Of a DNA stretch of 64,000 nt, positions 56,801 to 63,793 are shown piece after piece. Made by a program: the position numbers and the translations under genes. Each line of letters starts with the position of its first letter. Position 1 is the first letter of the stretch. The stretch covers positions 1-64,000 of the forward strand of contig JAJLPB010000001.1 in the NCBI GenBank assembly GCA_025548565.1. Reading direction: 5' to 3'. The DNA comes from Rugamonas sp. A1-17 (lineage in GTDB: Bacteria; Pseudomonadota; Gammaproteobacteria; Burkholderiales; Burkholderiaceae_D). The notes below the pieces were generated by a model, which saw only the letters and a program-made list of their open reading frames with translations, was not told the origin of the DNA and did no database searches.

Positions 56801-57473
56801 CGGCGAGGTCCAGCGCCTTGGTGTCGATCTTGCCGGCGTGCGTTTCGAGCGTCCAGTTGCCGCCGATGGCAGCCGCGCCGGTGGCGTCGCGCGAGGCCGC
56901 GACATCGGCGCCGGTGACGCGCGCCAGGTCGGCCACCAGCGCGTTGCGGTCGCCGGCGGCGACGTCGCAGCCGTACAGCAGCAGGTCGCCGTCGGCGCTC
57001 AGGGCCTGGCCCAGCTGCGCCAGTTCCGCCTGCACGCTGGCCGACGACAGCGCGGCGTCGGTCAGGCGCGCGGTGCCGAGGTTGACGGTGCCCTCGGAAC
57101 CGTGCGACAGGATGTGGATCGCGTCCAGGCCGCGCTGGCCGGCCGCCCATTGGGCGATCTGCGCCAGGCCGTCGCGGCTGCCGTCGAACTCGACGATGCC
57201 GATGCCGTCGCGCACGCCCGCCTCCAGGCTCAGGTAGTTGGCCACCGAGGTGTCGACCAGCACCACTTCCTTCTTGCCGTCGTCCCTGGCCGGATCGACC
57301 GCGCGCACCGTCACGGCCGGCGGCACCGGCGGCGGGGCCGTGTCGTGCTGGGCCGCGTGGGCGGCGTCGGCCACGGCGCCGTCGAACATGAAGCGCTGCT
57401 CCAGCGGCAGCAGCTGCGAGGCCGGGCGCAAGGGGCGGCGCACGCCGGCGGCGGGGAAGAGGGGATGGTTCAT
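50835..57473 (-). CDS. Giant DUF4347 / Ig-like repeat surface protein
   Basis: Protein of 2212 residues, the likely cargo of the operon. Near the start is LLPLEQRFMFDGAVADAA, a motif that resembles the LEPR-type N-terminal motif of large exported proteins. Residues 68-230 match DUF4347 (VVLVDTSVANYLSLEAG, IHILSHGSEGTVNLG, GDLLLYGCDVAAGDRNALVADLA). A beta domain (231-385) is followed by about 15 Ig-like repeats of 90-125 residues, many starting SADTGxSSxDFITxTAAQT and ending with LDTTAP. A Pro-rich hinge (near 1935), a cadherin-like Ig domain and a charged C-terminus (from 2160) end it. No N-terminal Sec signal peptide is seen. It is probably an adhesin or biofilm matrix protein. Start ATG lies one base after the Sel1 gene's stop. 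Confidence 0.9.
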   Translation of the reverse strand: MNHPLFPAAGVRRPLRPASQLLPLEQRFMFDGAVADAAHAAQHDTAPPPVPPAVTVRAVDPARDDGKKEVVLVDTSVANYLSLEAGVRDGIGIVEFDGSRDGLAQIAQWAAGQRGLDAIHILSHGSEGTVNLGTARLTDAALSSASVQAELAQLGQALSADGDLLLYGCDVAAGDRNALVADLARVTGADVAASRDATGAAAIGGNWTLETHAGKIDTKALDLADYRDLLTTITFTGSDADYSSTTVVKLVNGQNVTFSGGASAGGLGIDGTYGTDGLYAYQGPTNEVKLTVSIVSGYTFDISSFDVGVLTGSLKIDLTYGDNTTDTLTVNSLANGWQTLLNSGLSKPINDVKQVVFSSGDFGLFQNFDITDVKAITHPPTVTVSSASLSADTGTSSSDFITKTAAQTITGSLSTTLSTGEKVQVSYDNGGSWSDATTYTVGSSSWSTTTTLAGSSTFQARVTNADGSSTAYTHSYTLDTTAPTTSFTAIALSADTGTSSTDLVTRTASQTITATLSGAPAGTDIVWGSVDGGGSWTDVTSKVSGTTLTWNGATLGAGSSSIAFKVTDAAGNDSGVSSQNYTLDTTAPTTTVASASFSSDSGTSSSDFITSTAAQDLSGTLSANLASGESVLVSLDNGATWATASATVGQSTWSLSGRTLTASNTLKVKVSDTAGNDGSVLSQAYVYDTTAPTITFNSLALSADTGASSSDFITKTASQTITATLSATLAAGDIVYGSLDNGGSWTDITGKVSGTALSWNGVTLAGSDTLQLKVVDAAGNSGSAKTQAYTLDTATPATPGTPVLATASDTGASSSDGVTSDTTPTLTGTAENGSTVTVFDGATLLGTVTAGAGGWTLTTGALAEGSHSITAIATDTAGNATAASAALTVLVDTTAPAVTSVAVPADGTYYNGDPLNFTVNFDEAVTIDTSGGTPRIALVVGTTTRYASYVSGSGSSALVFRYTVPSGDVDANGITVGALSANGGTLRDTAGNDATTTLNSVPSTAGVDVDGTSPSVTGISATTADGSYAAGQTITITVDFSTAVDVDTSGGTPTLTLDSGGVASYAGGSGSSTLTFTYVVGAGQNSADLDYSSSAALAFNAATITDAGGSHRPADLTLATPGTAGSLGANKAIVIDTAAPANTVAGAGFSADTGTSSTDFITRTAAQTISGTLASNLAAGEHVYVSLDNGATWTQATDSAGTSTWSLSGQTLSGSGTLKVRVSDDAGNNGAAYAQAYVLDTTAPTTGFSGIALSADTGASSTDLITNTAAQTISATLGGAPAAGDIVYGSLDNGATWTDITGKVSGTTLTWNGVTLAGSDTLQLRVTDAAGNNGAATSQAYVLDTTAPATSVASAAFSADSGVSSTDFITHTAAQTVSGTLSANLAAGESVLVSLDNGATWTAASATVGQSTWSLAGRTLTASGTLQVKVSDTAGNDGPVLSQAYVYDTAASVATVDTLQTMSLTPVLTGTATLAAGETMTVTVGGATYDVVPAAGTWSLDLSSAVPASGALALVLNNRYEVVATVTDLAGNTASDSSSNELTVGTIVVPVTPPTTTATGVALSADSGASQSDFITNVAVQNLSGSLSAALLDGESVQVSVDGGGSWQSASASGNSWSLDGVTLSGNGQLQVKVSNTAGDGAVYKHAYVLDTTAPVAPTVAPQTASTTTPTLTGSATLASGELLTVSVGGATYQVAVSGGGWSLDLAHATPSSGALSLTAGQRYDVAAVVTDLAGNASRNAGSGELLVEGPPATLVTGAALSADSGASASDFITNVAAQTISGTLSAPLAAGQRVEVSLDGGATWSNASAAAGAASWSVAATLDGGNVFMARVSNDAGPGAAFRQAYTLDTSAPLASPTGGTLSPAGVLSGGLSAPLAAGESVLVSRDNGASWQPASVSGASWSSAGGADSTVLVAVRDTAGNTGSVLTVAAVVTPPPEPPVPPVPPVPPVPPVQQVPVVTEPPPPAETKPGVTGPSDVVKADPATGDTPLIGDTPAAGNRPAGGIVNVAPGAQPASGGGLGGPAGPNTSASPLAPPGLPVLTDPGTLLTAFTPNGLPDLPFAGDALVVNTPIPDVTVSSGRAISVQVAPDSFASTSGSSPFSLSAQTADGKPLPAWLRFDPGAARFEGTPPAGFEGTLSFKITARDSHGRVAVQTFKIVVSKEGRAVKSSSIDALPLGRSGLDEQMRMARGAGADRLAVLSRSAAAAKAAA
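51690..56310 (-). repeat. Coding tandem repeats of the giant protein (about 15 Ig-like modules)
   Basis: Related units of roughly 270-375 bases follow each other inside the giant gene. Two subtypes alternate: one with VLVSLDNGATW and the other with DIVYGSLDNGxTWTDITGKVSG. Several pairs are nearly identical at the protein level (for example units starting near 55690 and 53400). Two units near 54100-54760 belong to a different Ig type with TSGGTP. High identity makes the gene prone to recombination and to assembly error. Confidence 0.82.
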
Positions 57474-57474
57474 G

Positions 57475-58500
57475 TCAGGCTCCTGGGGATGCGTTGGGCG
57501 CGCGGTTCAGGTTCGAGGCGGTGCCTGGCGCGGCGAATTTGGCGAGATGGTCGGCGACCTGGCGGTCCAGTCCGGGCTGCCATGCGGACGGCATGACGGC
57601 CAGCACGTTGGCCAGCAGTTGCGCGGTGGCGTCCAGCAGGGCCGGGTCGCGCAGGCGGGCCTTGGCGGCGCTGGCCCACAGGTAGACCTTGGCCAGGTGT
57701 TCGGCGCCGAGCGCGCCGGTGTCCGGCTGCGGCGGCATGTGGGCGTACATGACGGCCGTCGGCAGGTAGGCCGGCACATAGCCTTCGGCGGCCAGGCTTT
57801 CCATGCCGAACAGCGCGGCGTCGCGGTCGACCTCGCCGCCGTCGCCCTGCGATTGCATGATGGCCAGCCGGTAGCGCGCCTCGGCGATGCCGGCCTGGGC
57901 CGCCTGCTGGAACCAGGCGCGCGCGCGCGGCAGGTCGGCCGGCACGTCGGCGTCGCCGCCCAGGTACTGGCCCATGCGCAGCATCGCCGGCGGCGCGTTG
58001 GATTGGGCGGCCTGGGCGCACAGCGCCAGCCCGCGCGGCACGTCGCGCGGCACGCCCTTGCCGCGTATCAGCAGCTCGGCGGCCGAGCACAGCGAAATAT
58101 AGTGGCTGCCCCTGGCCGCGTCCAGGTAGGACGCCAGCGCGGCGGCGGCGTTGCCGGGCGCGTCGGGCCGGCGCATCAGGCAATCGCCGTGCAGGTGCTG
58201 GGCGGTGGGGATCTGTTGCAGCGCGGCCTTGGCGAACCAGGCGCAGGCGGCGTCGGCGTCCACAGGCCGGCCCCAGCCGTTCTGGTTGAACAGGCCCAGC
58301 ATGAATTGCGCCAGCGGATTGCGGGCGCTGTGGCGCTGGAATTGCGGGTAGGCGCGGGCGTAGTCGCCCCGGTCCAGCAGCGCGTAGGCCGGGCGCAGTT
58401 CGCCGGCGTAGTCCCGCGGGCGTTCGGCGCGGGCGCCGGCCGTCATCAGCAGCAAGGGCGCCAGCAGCGCCAGCAAACGAAGTATTCGTGTGTACAACAT
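57475..58500 (-). CDS. Sel1-repeat (TPR-like) periplasmic protein
   Basis: Protein of 341 residues with a signal peptide ending in AGARA. It holds several Sel1-like repeats: LAQFMLGLFNQNGWGRPVDADAACAWFAKAALQ, ISLCSAAELLIRGKGVPRDVPRGLALCAQAA and ARAWFQQAAQAGIAEARYRLAIMQSQGDGG. Such repeats bind other proteins. Its position directly before the giant gene, with one base between the two, suggests a chaperone or docking role for that protein in the periplasm. Confidence 0.83.
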   Translation of the reverse strand: MLYTRILRLLALLAPLLLMTAGARAERPRDYAGELRPAYALLDRGDYARAYPQFQRHSARNPLAQFMLGLFNQNGWGRPVDADAACAWFAKAALQQIPTAQHLHGDCLMRRPDAPGNAAAALASYLDAARGSHYISLCSAAELLIRGKGVPRDVPRGLALCAQAAQSNAPPAMLRMGQYLGGDADVPADLPRARAWFQQAAQAGIAEARYRLAIMQSQGDGGEVDRDAALFGMESLAAEGYVPAYLPTAVMYAHMPPQPDTGALGAEHLAKVYLWASAAKARLRDPALLDATAQLLANVLAVMPSAWQPGLDRQVADHLAKFAAPGTASNLNRAPNASPGA

Positions 58501-58551
58501 ATTGCTTCCAACAGCGGCCGCCGGCTGGCGGCCGCGCAGTACGACGGTTGA

Positions 58552-59385
58552 TTAATTGCGGCTCGGGAAGATGCCGACCGTGGCGATCATGTAATACATG
58601 GCGATGTACGGCGGCATGATGCTGAGCGGCTGGGAAGCGCCGGTGACGCCGGTGTTGCCGCTGGCGGTGGTGGTGCCGCCCACGGTGACCGGCGCGGTGC
58701 CGGCCAGGGTGACGGTGCCGGTGCCGCTGGCCTTGACGGTGACGGTGCCGGTGATCGCGCCGGCCGCCATGGCCACGGTCGGCGGCGAGCCGGACGTGTA
58801 CACGCGGTTGGCCGGTCCGGCCGATTCGGCCAGGTAGGCGCCGCTCGGGCTGGCGGTGCCGGCGGCGGCGTTGACCGCCTGGATCCGCAGCTGCGTGGCG
58901 TCGGCGGTGTAGGTGACGCCGGCCAGCGAGACGCTGCTGGTGCCGCCGGTGACGGCGCCCAGGTTGGCGTTGCCGGTCAGGCCGGTCAGCGTCAGCGGCA
59001 CGGCCAGCGAGTGCAGGTGGGCCGGCAGGTTGTTGATGGTCAGCATGGTGGTGGTGGTGCCGCCCTTCTCGCCGACGATGAAGTTGCCGCTGGACGGGCT
59101 GTTGCCGGCGCCGAGCAGGAAGCGGCCGCGCAGGTCGGGCAGGCCGAAGGTGCTCTGGCCGTCGCCGCCGTAGGTGGTGCCGATCAGCGCGTACAGCGCG
59201 GAGTTTTGCGAGATCGACATCAGGCGGCCGTCGGCCGGCGTGTAGTTGCGCCAGTTGTTGCTGGGCGCGGCCAGCACGCAGATGGTCGACAGGTAGTCTT
59301 CGGTCGAGCAGGCGTGGCTGGCGCTGCTCCAGCTGCCCGCCGCGACGATGGCGGCCATGGCGATGCGGTGGATACGTGGCTTCAT
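58552..59385 (-). CDS. Exported phage tail-collar (microcystin-dependent-like) protein
   Basis: Protein of 277 residues with a signal peptide ending near SASHA. The tail-collar domain is clear: ADGRLMSISQNSALYALIGTTYGGDGQSTFGLPDLRGRFLLGAG, followed by KGGTTTTMLTINNLPAHLHS. The rest is Thr/Gly/Val-rich with low complexity and ends MYYMIATVGIFPSRN. Tail-collar proteins of the Mdp group are usually cytoplasmic or phage-linked, so a Sec signal and a secretion-operon setting are unusual. It may form a fibrous surface structure. Confidence 0.85.
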   Translation of the reverse strand: MKPRIHRIAMAAIVAAGSWSSASHACSTEDYLSTICVLAAPSNNWRNYTPADGRLMSISQNSALYALIGTTYGGDGQSTFGLPDLRGRFLLGAGNSPSSGNFIVGEKGGTTTTMLTINNLPAHLHSLAVPLTLTGLTGNANLGAVTGGTSSVSLAGVTYTADATQLRIQAVNAAAGTASPSGAYLAESAGPANRVYTSGSPPTVAMAAGAITGTVTVKASGTGTVTLAGTAPVTVGGTTTASGNTGVTGASQPLSIMPPYIAMYYMIATVGIFPSRN

Positions 59386-59433
59386 GGATTCCCCTTGTTT
59401 TAGCGTGGTCGAAAAAAACGGGTGCCTGCTGTG

Positions 59434-60207
59434 TTATTTTGCCGGCGGCGCCATCAGCACCTTGCCGCTCATGCCGGCCACCAGCTCGCCGAAGCGGCCG
59501 TCGATGACGGCCGTCAGCTTGACCGACTGGCTGACCGGATCGACGCGGGCGCCGATGCGCTGCACCTTGGCCGGGTAGGTCTTGCCGGTTTCATCGATGC
59601 TGACCTGGAAGGGCGCGCCGTTGCGCACCCAGCTCAGCCAACGCGATGGAATGATGAATTCCAGTTCCAGCGTGCTGTCGTCGAGAATTTCCATCAGCGC
59701 CTGGCCGGGCTGCACGTATTGCTGCTCGCGCGCCTTCTGCTCGGCGATGCGGCCGGCAAACGGCGCGTTGATCTGGCACTTGCCCAGCAGCGCGCGGTTG
59801 GCCGCGACCTCGGCCTGGGCCTTGAGCGTTTCCGCCTTGGAGATGTCGAGCTCGACCTGGCCGACCGAGTTCAGCTGTGCGAGCTTCTGGTTGCCTTTCC
59901 AGTTGGTGTCGGCCGCCATCTGCGCGGCCTCGGCCTTGGCCAGCTGGGCCTGCTGCAGCACGCAGTCGAACTGCACCAGCAACTGGCCCTGCCTGAAGGC
60001 CGCGCCCTCGGTCAGCGGCAGCCGGTTGATCTTCGCGCCGATCTCGGCGGCCAGCGTGGTGTAGCGGCGCGGCGACAGCTGGGCGCGGATCTCGCGCGTC
60101 TCCAGCGTGGCGGCCGCCGGGCCTGTGGCGGCGTGCACCGCGGGCAGAACGGGCAGGACGGCGGCGGCCAGCACGACGGTACGCCACCTGGACGGCACAA
60201 CGGTCAT
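59434..60207 (-). CDS. RND/HlyD-type periplasmic adaptor
   Basis: Short adaptor of 257 residues with a signal peptide ending in VHA. It shows the lipoyl half-motifs INRLPLTEGAAFRQGQLLVQFDC and QINAPFAGRIAEQKAREQQYVQPGQALMEI around a helical hairpin (AKAEAAQMAADTNWKGNQKL), then a beta-barrel domain. Family members bridge an inner-membrane pump and a TolC-like channel, but no pump gene is present. Its ATG overlaps the stop of the TolC-like gene (ATGA). Confidence 0.88.
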   Translation of the reverse strand: MTVVPSRWRTVVLAAAVLPVLPAVHAATGPAAATLETREIRAQLSPRRYTTLAAEIGAKINRLPLTEGAAFRQGQLLVQFDCVLQQAQLAKAEAAQMAADTNWKGNQKLAQLNSVGQVELDISKAETLKAQAEVAANRALLGKCQINAPFAGRIAEQKAREQQYVQPGQALMEILDDSTLELEFIIPSRWLSWVRNGAPFQVSIDETGKTYPAKVQRIGARVDPVSQSVKLTAVIDGRFGELVAGMSGKVLMAPPAK

Positions 60208-61757
60208 GGACGGTCCTCAAGCGACGGCAACTGGCCCTTGTTCCAGGTCTGCAGCGATTGCGCGACGGCGGCCGTCAGCTCGGCCAGGGACATGGTGGAC
60301 GAGCCGTTGATGGCCGGCTCCATGCCCAGCGTGGCCTGCAGGCGCGAGGCGGCCGCTTCGGCGTTCGACAGCGCCTGGTAGCGGCGCAGCTGCGACAGCA
60401 CCGCCGTGCTTTGCTGCGAAATGCGGTCCAGCGCCGACTGCTTCTGCACCTCGGCCTGGTTGGCGACATGCTGGGCGATGCGGCCGTCGACCTGGGCGAT
60501 GGCGTCGGCGCGCTGGTACTGGCGCGCGGTGTTGGCGTACTGCAGGCGGGCGATGTGGACCTGGCTGAGCACGGCCATCTGCACCGCCATGCGGCGCTGG
60601 TTGGCCAGCGCGACGCCGGCGTCGGCCAGGCGCATCTGCGCCGGCGCCGACAGCACGCCCAGCAGGTTGAACGAAATCTGCGCGCCGGTCTCGTTCCAGT
60701 TCCGGTGGATCAGGTAGTCGTCGTTGCTGTGCTTGACGCCATAGTTGAACGACAGGCCGGGGAACAGCTTGAGCATGGCGCGCCGGGTTTCCTGCTGCGC
60801 GATGCGGGCGTTGTAGATGCCCTCGCGCAGGTCGGGATTGCGCATCAGCGCCACTTCCTCCATCTTGTCGACCGGCTGGTCCAGCCAGGCGGTGCCCACT
60901 TCGCCGGCCGCCTCGACCACCGTGTAGTCGGTGGTGAGCGGCAGCGCGGTCAGCGTGGCCAGCTCGACGCGCGCGGTCGACAGTTCCTGCTCGATGGTTT
61001 CCAGCAGGCGCAGGTTTTCCAGCAGCTGGCGCTGGTAGCGCAGCGGTTCCAGCGGCGAGCGGATGCGGTCGTTCTCGGCCGCGCGGGCGTCCCTGAGCGC
61101 GGTTTCGGATTCGGCGATGGTGCTGCGCAGCAGCGGCACCAGCTTTTGCGCGGCCACCACGCGCCAGTAGGCGGTGCGCACGTCCAGGATCAGCGTGTGC
61201 AGCGCCTTGCGGCGGCGTTCGCCGGCGATCAGCACGCGGTCGGCGTTCTGGCGCGCGGCGTAATAGCTCTGGCCGAAGTCCAGCAGGCTCCATGAAATGC
61301 TGACGTCGGTGCTGAGCACCTGGCGGCTGGACGAGATGTAGGGGTGGGCCAGCGACGGTTCGCCGGTCACCGAATCGGTGCTGCGGGTGATCAGGTCGTT
61401 GTTGCGGTCGCGGTAGCCCGCCGAGGCGATCAGCTTGGGCAGCATGTCGAACTGGCCAGCCTCGAAGGTGCCCATGGCAACGGCTTCCTCCATGGCCTTG
61501 TAGCGGCGCTCGGCGTTGTATTTGATGGCGCGGGCAATGGCGCCGTCCAGCGTCAGCGGGCCGGCCAGCGGTTCGACGCCGCGCATCAGTGCGGTCCTAT
61601 CTTCCTGTAATGTCGAGCGCACTTCCGACTGGGTCAGTTTTGCGTTCTCTATATTGAGGGTCGAACAACCGCCGAGGACCAGCATGCTGGCGACCGCCAG
61701 CGGCAGAGCCCTGAATGCGGGAGTTTGAATGGACAGGGTTTTTTGATAGGAGCTCAT
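60204..61757 (-). CDS. TolC-family outer-membrane factor lipoprotein
   Basis: Outer-membrane channel protein of 517 residues. The N-terminus is a lipoprotein signal with lipobox VLGGC (Cys31). The body has the repeated long helices of the TolC fold: LTLDGAIARAIKYNAERRYKAMEEAV, ISWSLLDFGQSYYAARQNADRV and ISFNLLGVLSAPAQMRLADAGVALANQRR. It forms trimeric channels for export. It is the first gene of the leftward operon that ends with the M50-type protease. Confidence 0.92.
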   Translation of the reverse strand: MSSYQKTLSIQTPAFRALPLAVASMLVLGGCSTLNIENAKLTQSEVRSTLQEDRTALMRGVEPLAGPLTLDGAIARAIKYNAERRYKAMEEAVAMGTFEAGQFDMLPKLIASAGYRDRNNDLITRSTDSVTGEPSLAHPYISSSRQVLSTDVSISWSLLDFGQSYYAARQNADRVLIAGERRRKALHTLILDVRTAYWRVVAAQKLVPLLRSTIAESETALRDARAAENDRIRSPLEPLRYQRQLLENLRLLETIEQELSTARVELATLTALPLTTDYTVVEAAGEVGTAWLDQPVDKMEEVALMRNPDLREGIYNARIAQQETRRAMLKLFPGLSFNYGVKHSNDDYLIHRNWNETGAQISFNLLGVLSAPAQMRLADAGVALANQRRMAVQMAVLSQVHIARLQYANTARQYQRADAIAQVDGRIAQHVANQAEVQKQSALDRISQQSTAVLSQLRRYQALSNAEAAASRLQATLGMEPAINGSSTMSLAELTAAVAQSLQTWNKGQLPSLEDRP

Positions 61758-62246
61758 TAATTCAGCTTGGCCGGTTAAAGGTGGTCACTTAATAATAATC
61801 AAGAGTAAGTATCTACCTTTAGCGCACTTCGGTGTGCACACTGATTTACCGATTTTTTATAATGTGGCGCGTTTGATACATTCATATTGCATAGCTTGCA
61901 GTTCACAATCCTTCTGCGAACCCTCTGGCTCTCCGCCGGCTACAGCGAGGTATCGCGTGAGTTTTTGTGACAATTGGCTTACTGATTAATTAATAGCGGA
62001 TTTGAAAAGAGCGATTATGTGGAGATTGGTGAGAATTGCGCTGCATTATTGTCGCTGGGCGGATGTAATGAATTAAAAATAGAATAAGAAGACCAAAGAT
62101 TCCTATTACATTTTTAGCGCAATGTATAACCCGTGGCTATTAACTTGCAATAGGCGCTCGTCGTTTCGCGGCGACAACGGTTTGCGTTCGCGCGGACGCA
62201 GGCCGGTACGGGCAACTTGATCTAAGCCACGTATCAGCATTCATTC
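61758..62246. other. AT-rich intergenic region, no gene seen
   Basis: This gap between the TolC-like operon and the TetR gene is clearly more AT-rich than its surroundings. It should contain the promoter of the leftward operon. A minus-strand TATAAA-like -10 lies near 61856-61862, without a clear -35. A perfect palindrome GTGTGCACAC lies at 61832-61841. I see no reading frame with support, no RNA gene and no mobile element. Confidence 0.6.
61832..61841. promoter_or_regulatory. Palindrome GTGTGCACAC upstream of the TolC-like operon
   Basis: A perfect 10-bp palindrome, 75 bases upstream of the first gene of the export operon and just downstream of its candidate -10. It differs from the palindrome at the TetR promoter, so the binding protein is unknown. 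Confidence 0.35.
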
Positions 62247-62289
62247 TTGACGCCAGAGGGGCTTGCGCTTATATTAATGACTTATAAGT
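62247..62289 (+). promoter_or_regulatory. Promoter and operator of the TetR gene
   Basis: TTGACG (62247-62252), a 17-base spacer and TATATT (62270-62275) form a good sigma-70 promoter. The palindrome ACTTATAAGT (62280-62289) covers the predicted start of transcription. This is the usual layout for TetR autorepression. Confidence 0.65.
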
Positions 62290-62309
62290 AAGTTAAATTG
62301 AGTGCACCC

Positions 62310-62954
62310 ATGCAAGCCCCTCAAGATACCAAGCCACGCTGGGAGCGGCGCAAGGATGCGCGGCCGCAGGAATTGCTGGCGGCCGCGCTGGACCAGTTCG
62401 TCGAGCGCGGCTATGCCGGCACGCGCCTGGAGGACGTGGCCAGGCGCGCCGGCGTGTCCAAGGGCACGCTGTACCTGTATTTCGCCAACAAGGAAGAATT
62501 GTTCAAGGCCGTGGTGCGCGAGAACATCGTGCACGCCATCGGCGAGGCCGAGCAGGACGCGGCCGGCTTCGACGGCTCCAGCGCCGAGCTGCTGCGCGCC
62601 ATCCTGATGAAGTGGTGGCACCAGATCTGCACCACCCACCTGGCCGGCATCACCAAGCTGATGCTTGCCGAGGGCAATAACTTCCCCGAGCTGGCGCAGT
62701 TCTACAACAACGACGTGGTCGCCCGCGGCAACGCCCTGATCGCCAGCGTGCTGGTGCGCGGCATCGCGCGCGGCGAGTTCCGCCCGGTCGATCCGGCCGT
62801 GATGACGCCGGTGCTGGTGGCCCCGGTGCTGATGCTGATGATGTGGACCCACTCCTTCATGCCCACCTGCGAGATGCCGCCGATCGACCCGGGCGCCTTC
62901 ATGAATACGCTGATCGACGTCACGCTGCGCGGCCTGGAAGCGCCCGCGCCGTGA
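62310..62954 (+). CDS. TetR-family transcriptional regulator
   Basis: Repressor of 214 residues. The helix-turn-helix reads QFVERGYAGTRLEDVARRAGVSKGTLYLYFANKEELFKAVVRENI, standard for the family. The C-terminal ligand domain has the TetR_C pattern of AcrR-like members. I chose the ATG at 62310; a TTG at 62298 would add four residues. It is divergent from the TolC-like export operon, about 550 bases away, a typical arrangement for a repressor of an efflux or secretion operon. Confidence 0.9.
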   Translation: MQAPQDTKPRWERRKDARPQELLAAALDQFVERGYAGTRLEDVARRAGVSKGTLYLYFANKEELFKAVVRENIVHAIGEAEQDAAGFDGSSAELLRAILMKWWHQICTTHLAGITKLMLAEGNNFPELAQFYNNDVVARGNALIASVLVRGIARGEFRPVDPAVMTPVLVAPVLMLMMWTHSFMPTCEMPPIDPGAFMNTLIDVTLRGLEAPAP

Positions 62955-63124
62955 GCCGTCCGCCCCGTGCGCCGCGTCAAACTTGCCAATTTGGTAGGTT
63001 CAACCCCCTTAAACTGCAGACTGTCGCAATTTCCCGCGAACCCGCCGTCATATCGTTAATATGTGCCTCGATGCCAGTTCAACGATAAAATGACGGATTA
63101 TTTAATCCCGACCCGAGTCATAAG

Positions 63125-63778
63125 ATGAATATCGAACAAGCCCGCTTTAACATGATCGAACAGCAAATCCGTCCTTGGGACGTCCTCGACACGAGTGTGC
63201 TGGACCTGCTGCTGGTGGTCAAACGTGAGAATTTCGTGCCGGCCGCCCACAAGGCGCTGGCGTTTGCCGACACGGAAATCCCGCTGCCGGGCGGCGAACT
63301 CATGCTGACGCCGAAGGTGGAAGCCCGCCTGCTGCAGGACGTCAATGTCAAGAAACACGAGAGCGTGCTGGAAATCGGCGCCGGCTCCGGCTACATGGCG
63401 GCGCTGCTGGCCTACAAGGGCCGCCACGTGACGGCGGTGGAATCGTCGCCCGAGCTCAAGGCGCTGGCGGAAAAGAATTTGGCCGACAACGGCGTCACCA
63501 ACGTGACGGTGGAACTGGGCAACGGCGCCCAGGGCTGGACCAAGGGCGCGCCGTTCGACGTCATCGTCGTGACCGGTTCGCTGCCGGTGCTGCCGGAAGC
63601 GTTGTTGCAACAATTGAAAGTGGGCGGCCGTCTGGCGGCCATCATCGGCCAGTCGCCGGCGATGAAGGCGCAGCTGATCACCCGCACCGGCGAAGCCGGC
63701 TACGACACGCGCACGCTGTTTGAAACCGACGTCAAGCCGCTGGCCTCGGCCGTGCAGCCGTCGCAGTTCAAGTTTTAA
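63125..63778 (+). CDS. pcm: Protein-L-isoaspartate O-methyltransferase family protein
   Basis: SAM-dependent methyltransferase of 217 residues. It starts NIEQARFNMIEQQIRPWDVLD, the common form in Betaproteobacteria. The SAM site is VLEIGAGSGYMAALLA, followed by VTAVESSPELKALAEKNL. The family repairs isoaspartyl residues in aged protein. It precedes the rhodanese gene by 15 bases. In Betaproteobacteria this pair commonly lies upstream of a tolC gene; here a TolC-like gene lies on the other side and on the other strand. Confidence 0.88.
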   Translation: MNIEQARFNMIEQQIRPWDVLDTSVLDLLLVVKRENFVPAAHKALAFADTEIPLPGGELMLTPKVEARLLQDVNVKKHESVLEIGAGSGYMAALLAYKGRHVTAVESSPELKALAEKNLADNGVTNVTVELGNGAQGWTKGAPFDVIVVTGSLPVLPEALLQQLKVGGRLAAIIGQSPAMKAQLITRTGEAGYDTRTLFETDVKPLASAVQPSQFKF

Positions 63779-63793
63779 GCCGGACGGCCCCGC

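Noticed and set aside
50775-57596. Very long open frames opposite and overlapping the giant gene (including frames of over 1000 residues on the plus strand and about 2000 residues in another minus frame)
   Set aside because: They arise from high GC and repeats; products are rich in Arg, Gly, His and Ala with no domains, and the frame with DUF4347 and Ig repeats explains the region.
58552-59385. Tail-collar gene as a prophage remnant
   Set aside because: No other phage gene is present, the protein has a Sec signal peptide, and the gene lies inside a non-phage operon.
47338-61757. Classification of the export operon as a normal type I secretion system
   Set aside because: No ABC transporter ATPase (no Walker A plus LSGGQ) is encoded, and the giant protein lacks obvious RTX nonapeptides.
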